The notes under the pieces are model-generated. The model had not been told where the DNA came from, searched no databases, and saw nothing but the letters and a program-made list of their open reading frames with translations. A stretch of 64,000 nucleotides of DNA from Clostridiales bacterium. Its GTDB lineage: Bacteria; Bacillota; Clostridia; Christensenellales; Borkfalkiaceae. Made by a program: the position numbers and the translations under genes. Positions 8,164 through 15,690 of the stretch are shown piece by piece (within the stretch, counting starts at the first letter, position 1; each line of letters opens with the position of its first letter). The stretch is taken from assembly GCA_015069295.1 (NCBI GenBank), contig SVIW01000008.1, positions 1 to 64,000 on the forward strand, given 5' to 3'.

Positions 8164-9198
8164 ATGGCAAAGGATTTCGGGTATAAAACGGGCGCGGCGA
8201 GCGTTGCTTTAAAACTGGACGGATATTACGTATGGGATTGTTCGGTGATAAAATTGGGCGGGAAGTACCATATGTTTTCCTCGCGCTGGAAAAAGGAGTA
8301 CGGCTTTGGCTGGAATTGGCTTTTCAACAGCGAAATTATCCATTCCGTTTCCGATACGCCCGAAGGACCGTATCAATTCCAAAACGTCGTGTTGCCCCGT
8401 CGCGGAAGAAAATATTTCGACGGTATGAATACGCACAATACCTGTATTAAAGAGTATAACGGTAAGTTCTATTTGTATTATATGGGTACGACTTACGGCG
8501 GGGATATCCCGACGGGAGAGAAGGAAATTCCCGCAGGCTATGAAATGGAAACCTGGAACAGAAAGCGTATCGGCTTGGCGGTGGCGGAGGATATCGACGG
8601 CGAGTTCGTGCGCAGGGATACGCCGCTGTTAAACCCGCGCGATTGTCGGTTTTGGGATTGTACGATTACCACGAACCCGTCGGTGGCGATTCTGCCGAGC
8701 GGGAAAACGTATATGATTTACAAATCCCGCAGCGGGATAGGGAAACCTTTACAGCTTGGGATTGCCGTTGCGGATAGACCGGACGGGGAATTTCGACGGT
8801 TGTCCGACGCTCCGATTTTGGGGTTTAAGGACGAGGATATGCATGTGGAAGACCCCTTCCTTTGGTACGACGAGAAAAAGAAAAAATTCTGCCTTATCGC
8901 CAAGGACGACGTGAAAAACGGCGGCTACGGCATTACGGGCGAATGGGGCAGCGGGTTTTACGCGGAAAGCGACGATTGCATCGATTTTCGTATTGGAAAA
9001 GACCCGAAAGTCTATTCGAAAACGGTGCGCTGGGCGGACGGAACGGAAAGCGTGCAGGGGAATATGGAACGCCCTTCGCTACTCTTTGACGAAGCGGGAA
9101 ATCCCACGCATATTTTCTGCGCCAGCGGCGCGGGAAAAAATCCGTACGATTTTAAAGAAGAAACCTTTATCGTTTGCGTGAAATTGGAGAAGAAATAA
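8164..9198 (+). CDS. Five-bladed beta-propeller glycosidase (GH43/GH117-like)
   Basis: A 344-residue protein made of repeated propeller strands: YYVWDCSVIKLGGKYHMFSS, HNTCIKEYNGKFYLYYMGTT, NPSVAILPSGKTYMIYKSRS and HVEDPFLWYDEKKKKFCLIAKD. These alternating D/E-bearing blades are typical of clan GH-F type proteins that use aspartate and glutamate pairs. It lacks a signal peptide. It has its own promoter and an AGAGGTGG ribosome site. It follows the mannosidase operon and probably trims the same class of oligosaccharide. The exact GH family cannot be fixed by eye. Confidence 0.75.
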   Translation: MAKDFGYKTGAASVALKLDGYYVWDCSVIKLGGKYHMFSSRWKKEYGFGWNWLFNSEIIHSVSDTPEGPYQFQNVVLPRRGRKYFDGMNTHNTCIKEYNGKFYLYYMGTTYGGDIPTGEKEIPAGYEMETWNRKRIGLAVAEDIDGEFVRRDTPLLNPRDCRFWDCTITTNPSVAILPSGKTYMIYKSRSGIGKPLQLGIAVADRPDGEFRRLSDAPILGFKDEDMHVEDPFLWYDEKKKKFCLIAKDDVKNGGYGITGEWGSGFYAESDDCIDFRIGKDPKVYSKTVRWADGTESVQGNMERPSLLFDEAGNPTHIFCASGAGKNPYDFKEETFIVCVKLEKK

Positions 9199-9222
9199 GC
9201 TTTTATCAAGGGCAGGTATGCG

Positions 9223-10227
9223 TTGAATATGAAAATACAGACGGAAAAAAGGAAAAGCCCGCGGCAAAACGCGGCGAATAAAAAGGGCGTTGAAAGGGTG
9301 GAGAGAGTCAACGGCGCGCCCGTATACACCGCCGTTTACAAGGTGAATAGAAGCGACGAGCTGTTAGAATTTTTATTGCGGAAATGCAATACTTCGCGCA
9401 ACAACGTCAAATCGCTGCTCGTGCGAAAGCAAGTGCTCGTTAACGGCAGGGTAGTAACGCAGTATAATTATATTCTTGCCAAGGACGACGAGGTAAAGCT
9501 GGCGAAAAAGCCCGTCAAAGACGGCGTAGTGGCAACGCAGCAAAAAACGGCGGGACAACGGGTACAAAAACCCCGCGTGGCGTTGAAAATTATTTATGAG
9601 GACGAGGATTTTTTGGCGGTGGACAAGCCTGCGGGACTGCTGTCGGTGGAAAGCGACAAGGAAACGGAATGTGCCTATTCGTACGCCGTGGATTATTTGC
9701 AGAGTAAGGATAAAACGGCAAGACCGTTTATTTTGCACCGTATCGACAAAGAAACTTCGGGGGTTTTGATGTTTGCGAAAAACGTAAAAATCCATTCGAT
9801 ACTTCGGCTGCATTGGAACGAGCAGGTACAAACGCGCGAATATTACGCCGTCGTTGAGGGGATATTGACGGAAAAGACGGGAACGCTCGTTTCCTATTTG
9901 AAAGAAAACGTCAACAATCTCGTGTACGCAACGTCCGACCCGTCGGGGCAAAAGGCGATTACCCATTACGAGGTTTTAAAAGAAAACGAAAAATATTCGT
10001 TATTGCGGGTAAAAATCGATACGGGGCGGAAAAACCAAATCCGCGTGCAGATGAAAGAAATCGGACACCCCGTTGTCGGCGACGACAAATACGGCGATGC
10101 GAAAGGCCCGTTGGGGAGGCTTGGACTGCACGCAAGCAAATTGGAGTTTATCCATCCGCAAACGAAAGAGCTGATTGCGATAACTTCGCCCGTGCCCGCC
10201 GCGTTTAGAGCGTTATTTCACGGATAA
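9223..10227 (+). CDS. RluA-family pseudouridine synthase with S4 domain
   Basis: A 334-residue protein isomerising uridine to pseudouridine in rRNA or tRNA. An S4 RNA-binding domain occupies about residues 45-100 (SDELLEFLLRKCNTSRNNVKSLL...VLVNGR). The catalytic domain holds HRIDKETSGVLMFAKN with the active-site Asp, and RKNQIRVQMKEIGHPVVGDDKYG near the C-terminus. The start may be TTG at 9223 or ATG at 9229; a GGCAGG site six bases before the TTG does not settle it. A basic N-terminal extension (KRKSPRQNAANKKG) is longer than in most relatives. First gene of a run with luxS. Confidence 0.9.
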   Translation: MNMKIQTEKRKSPRQNAANKKGVERVERVNGAPVYTAVYKVNRSDELLEFLLRKCNTSRNNVKSLLVRKQVLVNGRVVTQYNYILAKDDEVKLAKKPVKDGVVATQQKTAGQRVQKPRVALKIIYEDEDFLAVDKPAGLLSVESDKETECAYSYAVDYLQSKDKTARPFILHRIDKETSGVLMFAKNVKIHSILRLHWNEQVQTREYYAVVEGILTEKTGTLVSYLKENVNNLVYATSDPSGQKAITHYEVLKENEKYSLLRVKIDTGRKNQIRVQMKEIGHPVVGDDKYGDAKGPLGRLGLHASKLEFIHPQTKELIAITSPVPAAFRALFHG

Positions 10228-10236
10228 GGAGCGCGT

Positions 10237-10698
10237 ATGAAAAAAATAGCAAGTTTTACGGTCAATCACGATATATTAGAAAAGGGTATGTATCTTTCCC
10301 GTATCGACGGCGAAGTGGTTACTTACGACGTGCGTATGAAAAAGCCCAACGGCGGCGATTATTTTTCGATGAGCGCGGCGCATACCTTAGAACATCTTTT
10401 CGCGACCTTTGCTCGCAGCAGCGCGGTGGGGGATAAAATCGTGTACGTGGGCCCTATGGGCTGTCGCACGGGCTTTTACCTGCTTACACAAGGCGGGCTT
10501 ACGCACGGTGAAGCCATCAAGCTCGTACAAGAGAGTATGGCGTTTGCCCGCGATTTTGAAGGGGAAATTCCCGGTAATACGAAAAAGGAATGTGGAAACT
10601 ATCTCGACCACGATTTGGCGGGCGCAAAAGCGCTTGCCGAAGATATGTGCGAGGTTTTGAAAAACTGGCAAGAAAGCGATTTACGATATAAAGAATAA
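10237..10698 (+). CDS. luxS: S-ribosylhomocysteine lyase LuxS
   Basis: A 153-residue LuxS that splits S-ribosylhomocysteine into homocysteine and DPD, the AI-2 precursor, in the activated methyl cycle. The metal site is intact: His49 and His53 in HTLEHLFATF, and Cys119 in ECGNYLDHD. The catalytic Cys76 lies in GPMGCRTGFY. Length is normal. It follows the pseudouridine synthase by nine bases and precedes a nitroreductase. The homocysteine product feeds the methionine synthase system encoded at 60-64 kb. Confidence 0.97.
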   Translation: MKKIASFTVNHDILEKGMYLSRIDGEVVTYDVRMKKPNGGDYFSMSAAHTLEHLFATFARSSAVGDKIVYVGPMGCRTGFYLLTQGGLTHGEAIKLVQESMAFARDFEGEIPGNTKKECGNYLDHDLAGAKALAEDMCEVLKNWQESDLRYKE

Positions 10699-10713
10699 GG
10701 AGAGAGGACGACA

Positions 10714-11232
10714 ATGGAAGTAATGCAAGCGATTTTAACCCGCAAAAGCGTAAAAAAATACAAGGACGCGCCCGTGGAAAAAGAACTCATAGACAAAATT
10801 ATCGAGGCGGGCTTGCACGCGCCGTCGGGGTTAAATAAACAAGCGCCGATTATTTTGGCGGTTACGAATAAAGAGCTTAGAGATAAGCTGTCCTTCCTCA
10901 ACGCGGGGAAAGACCCCTTCCACCGCAACGATCCTTTCTACGGCGCGCCCGTCGTGCTCGTGGTTTTGGCGGACAAGAGCGTGCCGACCTATCTTTACGA
11001 CGGCTCGCTCGTGATGGAGAATATGCTGCTTGCCGCGCACGCGTTGGGGCTGGGCGCTTGTTGGATCCACCGCGCAAGAGAAACGTTTGAGCTCGACGAG
11101 GGCAAGGAAATTTTGCGCTCTTTGGGGATAGAGGGCGAATACGAAGGGATTGGGAATTGCATCGTAGGGTATGCGGATATCGACCCTGAAAAGAAACCCA
11201 GAAAAGAAAACCGAGTCTATTACGCGGAGTAA
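10714..11232 (+). CDS. Nitroreductase-family FMN protein
   Basis: A 172-residue protein of the FMN-dependent nitroreductase fold, beginning with the phosphate-binding pattern MQAILTRKSVKKYKDAPVEKE and continuing with AGLHAPSGLNKQAPIILAV and LAAHALGLGACWIHRA. Relatives use NAD(P)H to reduce nitro compounds, quinones or flavins; the true substrate cannot be inferred. It has a good AAGGAGAG site and ends three bases before the TIM-barrel gene. Confidence 0.88.
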   Translation: MEVMQAILTRKSVKKYKDAPVEKELIDKIIEAGLHAPSGLNKQAPIILAVTNKELRDKLSFLNAGKDPFHRNDPFYGAPVVLVVLADKSVPTYLYDGSLVMENMLLAAHALGLGACWIHRARETFELDEGKEILRSLGIEGEYEGIGNCIVGYADIDPEKKPRKENRVYYAE

Positions 11233-11235
11233 ATA

Positions 11236-12042
11236 ATGCGGACAGGAATATCGACGGCGTCGCTATTTATGCGCAAATACAACGAAGAGGCGTTGCCTTT
11301 TTTGGAAAAAATCGGGGTAAAAGACGCCGAGGTTTTTCTCACCTCGTTTTCCGAATACGAGGAGGATTTCGCACGCCTGCTTGAAAAAAAGAAGGGGAGC
11401 GTTTCCGTCAATTCGGTGCATATTTTAAACGCGCAAATCGAACCGCAGGTGTTCAGCGCCTGCCCGCGTATCCAAAAGGACGTGTACGCATACTTGGAGA
11501 AAATAGCCAAAAGCGCGCAAATTTTGGGTGCGCCCTATTATACCTTTCACGGTACGGCGCGCTATAAAAAAGCCGCCCGCGAGGGGCAGGACGATTTTAA
11601 GCGCGTGGGCAACGCCTTACAAAAAGCCTTTGCGTTTTGCAAGGAAAAAGGAGTAACCTTATGCCTTGAAAACGTCGAATGGTCCACGTATAACCGCGTC
11701 GGCGTATTTTCTGCCTTGAAGGAGTATATCCCGAATTTGAAAGGGGTTTTGGATATCAAACAAGCGCGTATCGCAGGCGAGGGGTACGAGGCGTATTTAC
11801 AGGAAATGGGCAACGATATCGCCTACGTGCATATCTCCGATTTGGACGAAAACGGAAAAATCCGACTCCCCGGACAGGGCGTTTTCGATTTCGATACCTT
11901 AATTAAACGCTTAAAAGACGTCGGTTTTGACGGAAAACTCTTTATCGAGGTGTATAAAGACGATTATCAAAACGAAGACGAATTAAAAACCTCTTGCGAC
12001 TTTATCAACGAGCGCCTTTATAAATACGGCTGCCTGCATTAA
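11236..12042 (+). CDS. Sugar phosphate isomerase/epimerase-like TIM barrel
   Basis: A 268-residue protein of the xylose-isomerase-like/AP endonuclease 2 superfamily. Recognisable barrel strands are YYTFHGTARY, VTLCLENVEWS, LKGVLDIKQARIAG, DIAYVHISDLDENGKIRLPGQGVFDF and GKLFIEVYKDDY, in which Glu, Asp and His would bind the metal. It begins three bases after the nitroreductase stop. Members include sugar isomerases, epimerases and inosose dehydratases; a specific activity cannot be given. Confidence 0.8.
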   Translation: MRTGISTASLFMRKYNEEALPFLEKIGVKDAEVFLTSFSEYEEDFARLLEKKKGSVSVNSVHILNAQIEPQVFSACPRIQKDVYAYLEKIAKSAQILGAPYYTFHGTARYKKAAREGQDDFKRVGNALQKAFAFCKEKGVTLCLENVEWSTYNRVGVFSALKEYIPNLKGVLDIKQARIAGEGYEAYLQEMGNDIAYVHISDLDENGKIRLPGQGVFDFDTLIKRLKDVGFDGKLFIEVYKDDYQNEDELKTSCDFINERLYKYGCLH

Positions 12043-12082
12043 AAATTTTTTAGGATTTTTTCAATTTTTTTTGGAAAAACTA

Positions 12083-12111
12083 TTGACAAGAGTATTTTTC
12101 TTGTGTTATAC
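12083..12111 (+). promoter_or_regulatory. Promoter of the superoxide reductase operon
   Basis: TTGACA (12083-12088) and TTATAC (12106-12111) with 17 bases between. AT-rich sequence with ACTCTAAATAAGACT follows and could hold a peroxide or metal regulator site, but no clear PerR palindrome is seen. Confidence 0.8.
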
Positions 12112-12148
12112 TCTAAATAAGACTAAATCTCAATAAGGAGTAAAAATT

Positions 12149-12499
12149 ATGAAAATTTATCAATGCGAAAAATGTAAAAAGACGGTAATTAGCAAGGACG
12201 AACTCTTGTTAGAGGGTTGGAAAGAGCTGAAAGGCGGCGAAATCGACGCGGCGCAGGAAAAACACGTGCCCGTGGTTACGAAAAAATGCAAGCAAGTAAA
12301 GGTAGACGTAGGCAGCGTAGCGCACCCGATGACGAGCGAACACCTTATCGAATGGGTAGCGATTGAAACGGCGCAAGGGTATCAGGTAAAATATCTTACT
12401 CCCGACAGCGCGCCCGTATGCACCTTCTCGCTTGCGGACGGCGATTCGCTTGTGGCGGTGTACGCATACTGCAACTTGCACGGACTTTGGAAAGCATAA
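12149..12499 (+). CDS. Superoxide reductase (desulfoferrodoxin-type) with degenerate N-terminal iron site
   Basis: A 116-residue enzyme that reduces superoxide to peroxide in anaerobes without making oxygen. The catalytic Fe(His)4Cys centre is complete: His39 in EKHVP, His59 in HPM, His65 in SEHLIEW, and Cys108 and His111 in YCNLHG; the active-site Lys38 is present. The N-terminal desulforedoxin-like domain keeps only Cys6 and Cys9 (YQCEKCK) and lacks the CC pair found in two-iron desulfoferrodoxins, so centre I is probably lost. The next gene encodes a rubredoxin flavoprotein, a plausible electron donor. Confidence 0.92.
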   Translation: MKIYQCEKCKKTVISKDELLLEGWKELKGGEIDAAQEKHVPVVTKKCKQVKVDVGSVAHPMTSEHLIEWVAIETAQGYQVKYLTPDSAPVCTFSLADGDSLVAVYAYCNLHGLWKA

Positions 12500-12519
12500 A
12501 TTAAAACGGAGAAATAAAA

Positions 12520-13140
12520 ATGATTGAAAAAGAGGCGATGTATAAATTGACGTACGGGTTGTTCGTCTTGACGACGACGGACGGGGAAAAGCAAAACGGC
12601 TGTATCGTCAACACGGTTTCGATGATTACCGACAATCCTAAACGCATTACGGTGTTCGTCAACAAAGCGAACTATTCCGAGCAGCTTTTGAAAAAGACGG
12701 GGATTTGTAACGTTTCCGTATTGACGGAAAGCGCACCTTTTTCTATCTATCGTCAGTTCGGGTTCGCATCGGGACGAGATACGGACAAATTTGCAGAGGG
12801 CAGGTACGAGACGAGCGAAAACGGACTGTATTATTTGCCCGAATACACCAACGCCGTGCTTAGTGCAAAGGTGATTGATAGCTACGATTACGGCACGCAT
12901 ACTTTGTTCGTTGCCGAAGTAACCGAGGCGAAAAAGCTTTCGGACGAAAAATCCGTTTCCTACGAATACTATTTAAACAACGTCAAACCCAAACCCGAGG
13001 CGGCGCCAAAAACCGAGGAGAAAAAAGGGCGTTGGGTGTGCAAGATTTGCGGCTACGTCCACGAGGGCGAGGAGATGCCCGACGATTTTATTTGTCCTTG
13101 GTGCAAGCACCCGAAAGAGGATTTTGAAAAAATCGACTAA
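12520..13140 (+). CDS. High-molecular-weight rubredoxin (flavin reductase plus rubredoxin)
   Basis: A 206-residue fusion. Residues 1-150 form a flavin-reductase split-barrel (KLTYGLFVLTTTDGEKQNGCIVNTVSM...), and a Pro/Lys/Glu linker leads to a C-terminal rubredoxin with CKICGYVHEGEE and CPWCKHPKEDF. This matches Hrb of acetogens, which passes NADH electrons to flavodiiron proteins. Placement 20 bases after superoxide reductase suggests it supplies that enzyme too, a simple NAD(P)H-driven superoxide detoxification pair. Confidence 0.9.
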   Translation: MIEKEAMYKLTYGLFVLTTTDGEKQNGCIVNTVSMITDNPKRITVFVNKANYSEQLLKKTGICNVSVLTESAPFSIYRQFGFASGRDTDKFAEGRYETSENGLYYLPEYTNAVLSAKVIDSYDYGTHTLFVAEVTEAKKLSDEKSVSYEYYLNNVKPKPEAAPKTEEKKGRWVCKICGYVHEGEEMPDDFICPWCKHPKEDFEKID

Positions 13141-13200
13141 GGTTTTGGTTTTTCGGCAAAACCTGACAAATACCCCTTTTAGATTTTCCAAAAAAGGGTA
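13139..13200. repeat. Two adjacent hairpins after the rubredoxin gene
   Basis: AGGTTTTG..CAAAACCT (13140-13164) followed by TACCCCTTTT..AAAAGGGTA (13171-13200). Neither is followed by a clean T-run. They lie between the oxidative stress operon and the rpsU promoter and may reduce read-through. Confidence 0.45.
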
Positions 13201-13229
13201 AAAAGGTTGGAAAAAGCGTAAAAAAAGAC

Positions 13230-13258
13230 TTGACAACCTCGCGCCGAATTGCTATAAT
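13230..13258 (+). promoter_or_regulatory. rpsU promoter
   Basis: TTGACA (13230-13235) and TATAAT (13253-13258) with a 17-base spacer: a consensus strong promoter, as expected for a ribosomal protein gene. It is followed by AAAGGAGGG upstream of the start. Confidence 0.92.
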
Positions 13259-13303
13259 TACGTAGTAAAAAATAAACGCATCGGCAAAGGAGGGTTGAAA
13301 AGT

Positions 13304-13480
13304 ATGTCTACGGTTAGAGTTGGTGAAAACGAAAACGTTGAAAGCGCATTGCGCCGTTTCAAGAGAAAATGCTCTCGCGACGGTATCATCGGGGACCTCA
13401 GAAAGAAGGAATTCTATGAAAAGCCTTCCGTAAAAAAGAAGAAGAAGTCCGAAGCTGCAAGAAAGAGAAGCAGAAACTAA
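13304..13480 (+). CDS. rpsU: 30S ribosomal protein S21
   Basis: A 58-residue S21 ([23 protein letters not shown]) with the usual basic, lysine-rich tail [15 protein letters not shown]. The track's TTG start three codons earlier overlaps the Shine-Dalgarno, so the ATG at 13304 is used. Monocistronic: own strong promoter and terminator. Confidence 0.97.
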   Translation: MSTVRVGENENVESALRRFKRKCSRDGIIGDLRKKEFYEKPSVKKKKKSEAARKRSRN

Positions 13481-13487
13481 CGAAAGA

Positions 13488-13515
13488 AAAGCTCACGCGA
13501 TCCGTGAGCTTTTTT
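13488..13515 (+). terminator. rpsU terminator
   Basis: AAAGCTCACG-CGAT-CCGTGAGCTTTTTT, a perfect 9-10 bp stem with T-run. Confidence 0.92.
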
Positions 13516-13547
13516 CTTTGTCGAAAAAGGGAAAAAAGGAGAAAATT

Positions 13548-13967
13548 ATGTCGCAGGAATATCGGGGAAACAACGGGCGTACTCTCCGCGAAGAGGCGCG
13601 CCGCGCAAAGAATAGGATTAAAAGCGGGTTTTGGACGGAGTGCCGCGAGGATATGACCCGTCAAAAGGAAAAAGCAAGGGAGCAGGGCCTTAACGAAAGC
13701 AAGGCGGGGCGGTATTTTAAAACGCAGGTCGAGGCGAAAATCGAGGGCAAAAAGGAAGACGATTTTTACCTGCGCGTGAAAGAAATGCTGCTGTCCGAAG
13801 GGGAAGTCAGCGACGCCATTGGAAGACTGACGGACAAGGAATACTACGCCACGCTTACCTACGAGGAAAAGCAACGCTATACCTTATCGCTTAGCGAAAA
13901 ATACCTGCGCGCCTTAGAGCGTTTTCGCGGCGAATGTGAATTCGATTCTCTAAACACCAACGCGTAG
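13548..13967 (+). CDS. Hypothetical charged helical protein
   Basis: A 139-residue protein I do not recognise. It is strongly charged and helical: a basic N-terminal half (LREEARRAKNRIKSG, DMTRQKEKAREQG) and an acidic, Tyr-rich C-terminal half (LTDKEYYATLTYEEKQRYTLSLSEKYLRALERF). No signal peptide, membrane segment or Cys cluster. The track start lies inside the rpsU terminator; the ATG at 13548 has a good AAAGGAGAAAA site. Possibly RNA-associated given its composition and position after rpsU, but this is a guess. Confidence 0.65.
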   Translation: MSQEYRGNNGRTLREEARRAKNRIKSGFWTECREDMTRQKEKAREQGLNESKAGRYFKTQVEAKIEGKKEDDFYLRVKEMLLSEGEVSDAIGRLTDKEYYATLTYEEKQRYTLSLSEKYLRALERFRGECEFDSLNTNA

Positions 13968-14007
13968 TAAAGCAAGCCTGCCTTAGCTTAGGATTGCTTG
14001 GCTAAAA

Positions 14008-14033
14008 AACCCGCTTTGCGGGTTCTTTTTTTT
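14008..14033 (+). terminator. Intrinsic terminator after the hypothetical gene
   Basis: AACCCGC-TTT-GCGGGTT with T8 downstream. An additional imperfect fold (GCAAGCC..GCTTGG) lies just upstream at 13973-14001. Confidence 0.88.
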
Positions 14034-14470
14034 ATCATTGCGCTCAGCTTGCTATGTGGCAAGTCCAAAAAGGCGCCCCTGTGCAAGGGGAGCTGCCCGT
14101 GTAACGGGCTGAGGGGTTGTCTATTTCTTGTAGGGGAGGATAGTATCCTCCCGCAACTTTCCACACTCCGTAAGTAACGCCGTAAGGCGACGGAAAGATA
14201 GATAAGACTGGATGCATCCCGCGTTGCGTCATTGCGAGGCGTTCGCCGCGGCAATCTCTTGCGAATAACTCTCTCCCTCAGTCGCTTTGCGACAGCTCCC
14301 TCGTCAGCGGGAGCCATATAAAGCCTTCCTCTGATGAGGAAGGTGGATTTTTGCGGAGCAAAAAGACGAAAGGAGAGAAAACGTTCCGTTGCTTTGTCTG
14401 TCATTGCGAGGCGTTAGCCGTGGCAATCTCCTGAGATTACTTCGCTTCGCTCGTAATGACGGGCGAGGTG
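14034..14470. repeat. Mosaic of several intergenic repeat families
   Basis: About 440 bases without a gene, assembled from repeats: GGGGAGCTGCCCG..CGGGCTGAGGGG (14076-14116), the palindrome GGGAGGATAGTATCCTCCC (14134-14152), a B-type box GATAGATAAGACT (14197-14209), CATTGCGAGGCG..CGGCAATCTC (14230-14260), CTCCCTCAGTCGC..GCGACAGCTCCCTC (14273-14310), and CATTGCGAGG..GGCAATCTC..TAATGACGG (14402-14463). The CATTGCGAG and CTCCCTC types resemble repeats that I know to be common in gut Clostridia. No coding or RNA gene is supported. Confidence 0.8.
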
Positions 14471-14490
14471 GTAAAATTTTACAGTCGCTA

Positions 14491-14519
14491 TTGACAAAGT
14501 GCCATTCCTATGCTATACT
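14491..14519 (+). promoter_or_regulatory. Promoter of the lipoprotein pair
   Basis: TTGACA (14491-14496) and TATACT (14514-14519) with a 17-base spacer, directly after the repeat mosaic. Confidence 0.88.
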
Positions 14520-14552
14520 GTGCGTGAAAAAAGGGAAAAGGATAGTAATTTT

Positions 14553-15020
14553 ATGAAACGGATTTTAAGGAATGTAGTATCGGTATTGCTTTTGCTTTGT
14601 CTTGCGTTTTCTATCGTCGGGTGCTTTAGAGAAAAAAGCGAAGAGGAAATTGCGAGAAGACTGATAGCGGCAAATTCAAAGGTGGAAGTGCCTACGAATT
14701 CGGAAATGGTATATTTAATTTCTGAGGAATCAAAAGGATTTGTTCACGGTGGAGATTTTCAATATGCTGTATTTGAATTTGAAAGCGAGCCTACCAATTG
14801 GCTAAATAGAAATTATTTTGAAGAAGATAACTATGGGGGCGAGGACTTTGAACGGTCTTTTTTAAGCGTATTGAGAGATAAACCTGAGGAACTTGAAGAG
14901 ATCCCCCAAGAATTTTTGCCGAATTTTGAAGAAGAGTATTATTATTTAAAAACGGAAGATGTTTATTTTGTATATTTGCCACAAAATCTATTATTGATTA
15001 CTATAATTCCAAGCGACTAA
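14553..15020 (+). CDS. Small lipoprotein of unknown function
   Basis: A 155-residue exported protein. Residues 1-25 form a lipoprotein signal: basic MKRILRN, hydrophobic VVSVLLLLCLAFS, lipobox SIVGC. The mature part is acidic (KSEEEIARRL..., YFEEDNYGGEDF) and ends in alternating strands (YYYLKTEDVYFVYLPQNLLLITII). The track start is 18 codons upstream and lacks a signal; the ATG at 14553 follows AAAGGAT. No family recognised. AT richness and codon use are higher than in the flanking core genes, hinting at accessory origin. Probably paired with the next lipoprotein. Confidence 0.75.
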   Translation: MKRILRNVVSVLLLLCLAFSIVGCFREKSEEEIARRLIAANSKVEVPTNSEMVYLISEESKGFVHGGDFQYAVFEFESEPTNWLNRNYFEEDNYGGEDFERSFLSVLRDKPEELEEIPQEFLPNFEEEYYYLKTEDVYFVYLPQNLLLITIIPSD

Positions 15021-15047
15021 TTTAACAATGCTAAGAGGTAAAGAAAT

Positions 15048-15575
15048 ATGAGGATACAAAAAAGAATTTTAAAAATGATATTGACGGGGATGTTGCTTTT
15101 CTGCACGGTGTTTTCTATCGCAGGGTGTGGTGAGGAAACGGGGAATAGCTCTACGCCCTATGAAGAGCCTGCCAATCAAATTTCTTATGAGCACGGAAAG
15201 ATAGTAGGCAGAATTGATTGGGAAGAAAGGATTTCTGCAATTATTCGCAGTAAAGAAGAGTTGATAAACATATTTAACGGAATAGAAGTCGTCTGGACGG
15301 ACGAAAAGATTTGGGAAATCTATGATGAAAGCTTTTTTGAAACGAAAGCTCTGGTGCTTGACGTAATGTGGGAGTATGTAGATGGTCGAAAAGAATTGTC
15401 TTACGTTTGTGTGGAAGATGATACGTTAATATTGCATAGAAACACCTATTTTACGGAAAGCACGGTAAGCTGTGTATCGTATTTACTGCCTTATTTAATA
15501 GAAGTGGATAAAACGGACGTTGAACACGTAGAAACGGTCGTAGTATTCGTAAACGGACAGCAAAGAACATGGTAA
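15048..15575 (+). CDS. Small lipoprotein of unknown function
   Basis: A 175-residue exported protein with a signal (MRIQKRILKMILTGMLLFCTVFSIAGC) nearly superimposable on that of the preceding gene, which suggests the two arose from a shared leader or are paralogous. The mature domain (ISAIIRSKEELINIFNGIEVVW..., FFETKALVLDVMWEY, ..VETVVVFVNGQQ) has no family I can name. Ends just before a terminator, so the pair forms a two-gene surface-protein operon. Confidence 0.75.
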   Translation: MRIQKRILKMILTGMLLFCTVFSIAGCGEETGNSSTPYEEPANQISYEHGKIVGRIDWEERISAIIRSKEELINIFNGIEVVWTDEKIWEIYDESFFETKALVLDVMWEYVDGRKELSYVCVEDDTLILHRNTYFTESTVSCVSYLLPYLIEVDKTDVEHVETVVVFVNGQQRTW

Positions 15576-15584
15576 AACAAGTGC

Positions 15585-15623
15585 GAAGCGCCCCGCGGAA
15601 AATTTCGCGGGGCTTCCCATTTT
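15585..15623 (+). terminator. Terminator of the lipoprotein operon
   Basis: GAAGCGCCCCGCG..CGCGGGGCTTC, a GC-rich stem interrupted by one mismatch, followed by CCCATTTT. Confidence 0.85.
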
Positions 15624-15652
15624 AAAAGGCGAAAATTCGACCTGAAAGGGAC

Positions 15653-15681
15653 TTGCAAAAAATCCGAAGATATGCTATAAT
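15653..15681 (+). promoter_or_regulatory. pcrA promoter giving a leaderless or near-leaderless mRNA
   Basis: TTGCAA (15653-15658) and TATAAT (15676-15681) with 17 bases between. The start codon at 15691 is only nine bases after the -10 box, so transcription would begin within about three bases of the ATG and no Shine-Dalgarno can be included. Confidence 0.8.
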
Positions 15682-15690
15682 ATTTTCGTT

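Noticed and set aside
14044-14404. Small ORFs inside the repeat mosaic at 14 kb
   Set aside because: They run through hairpin repeats that occur elsewhere in other frames, with no ribosome site.
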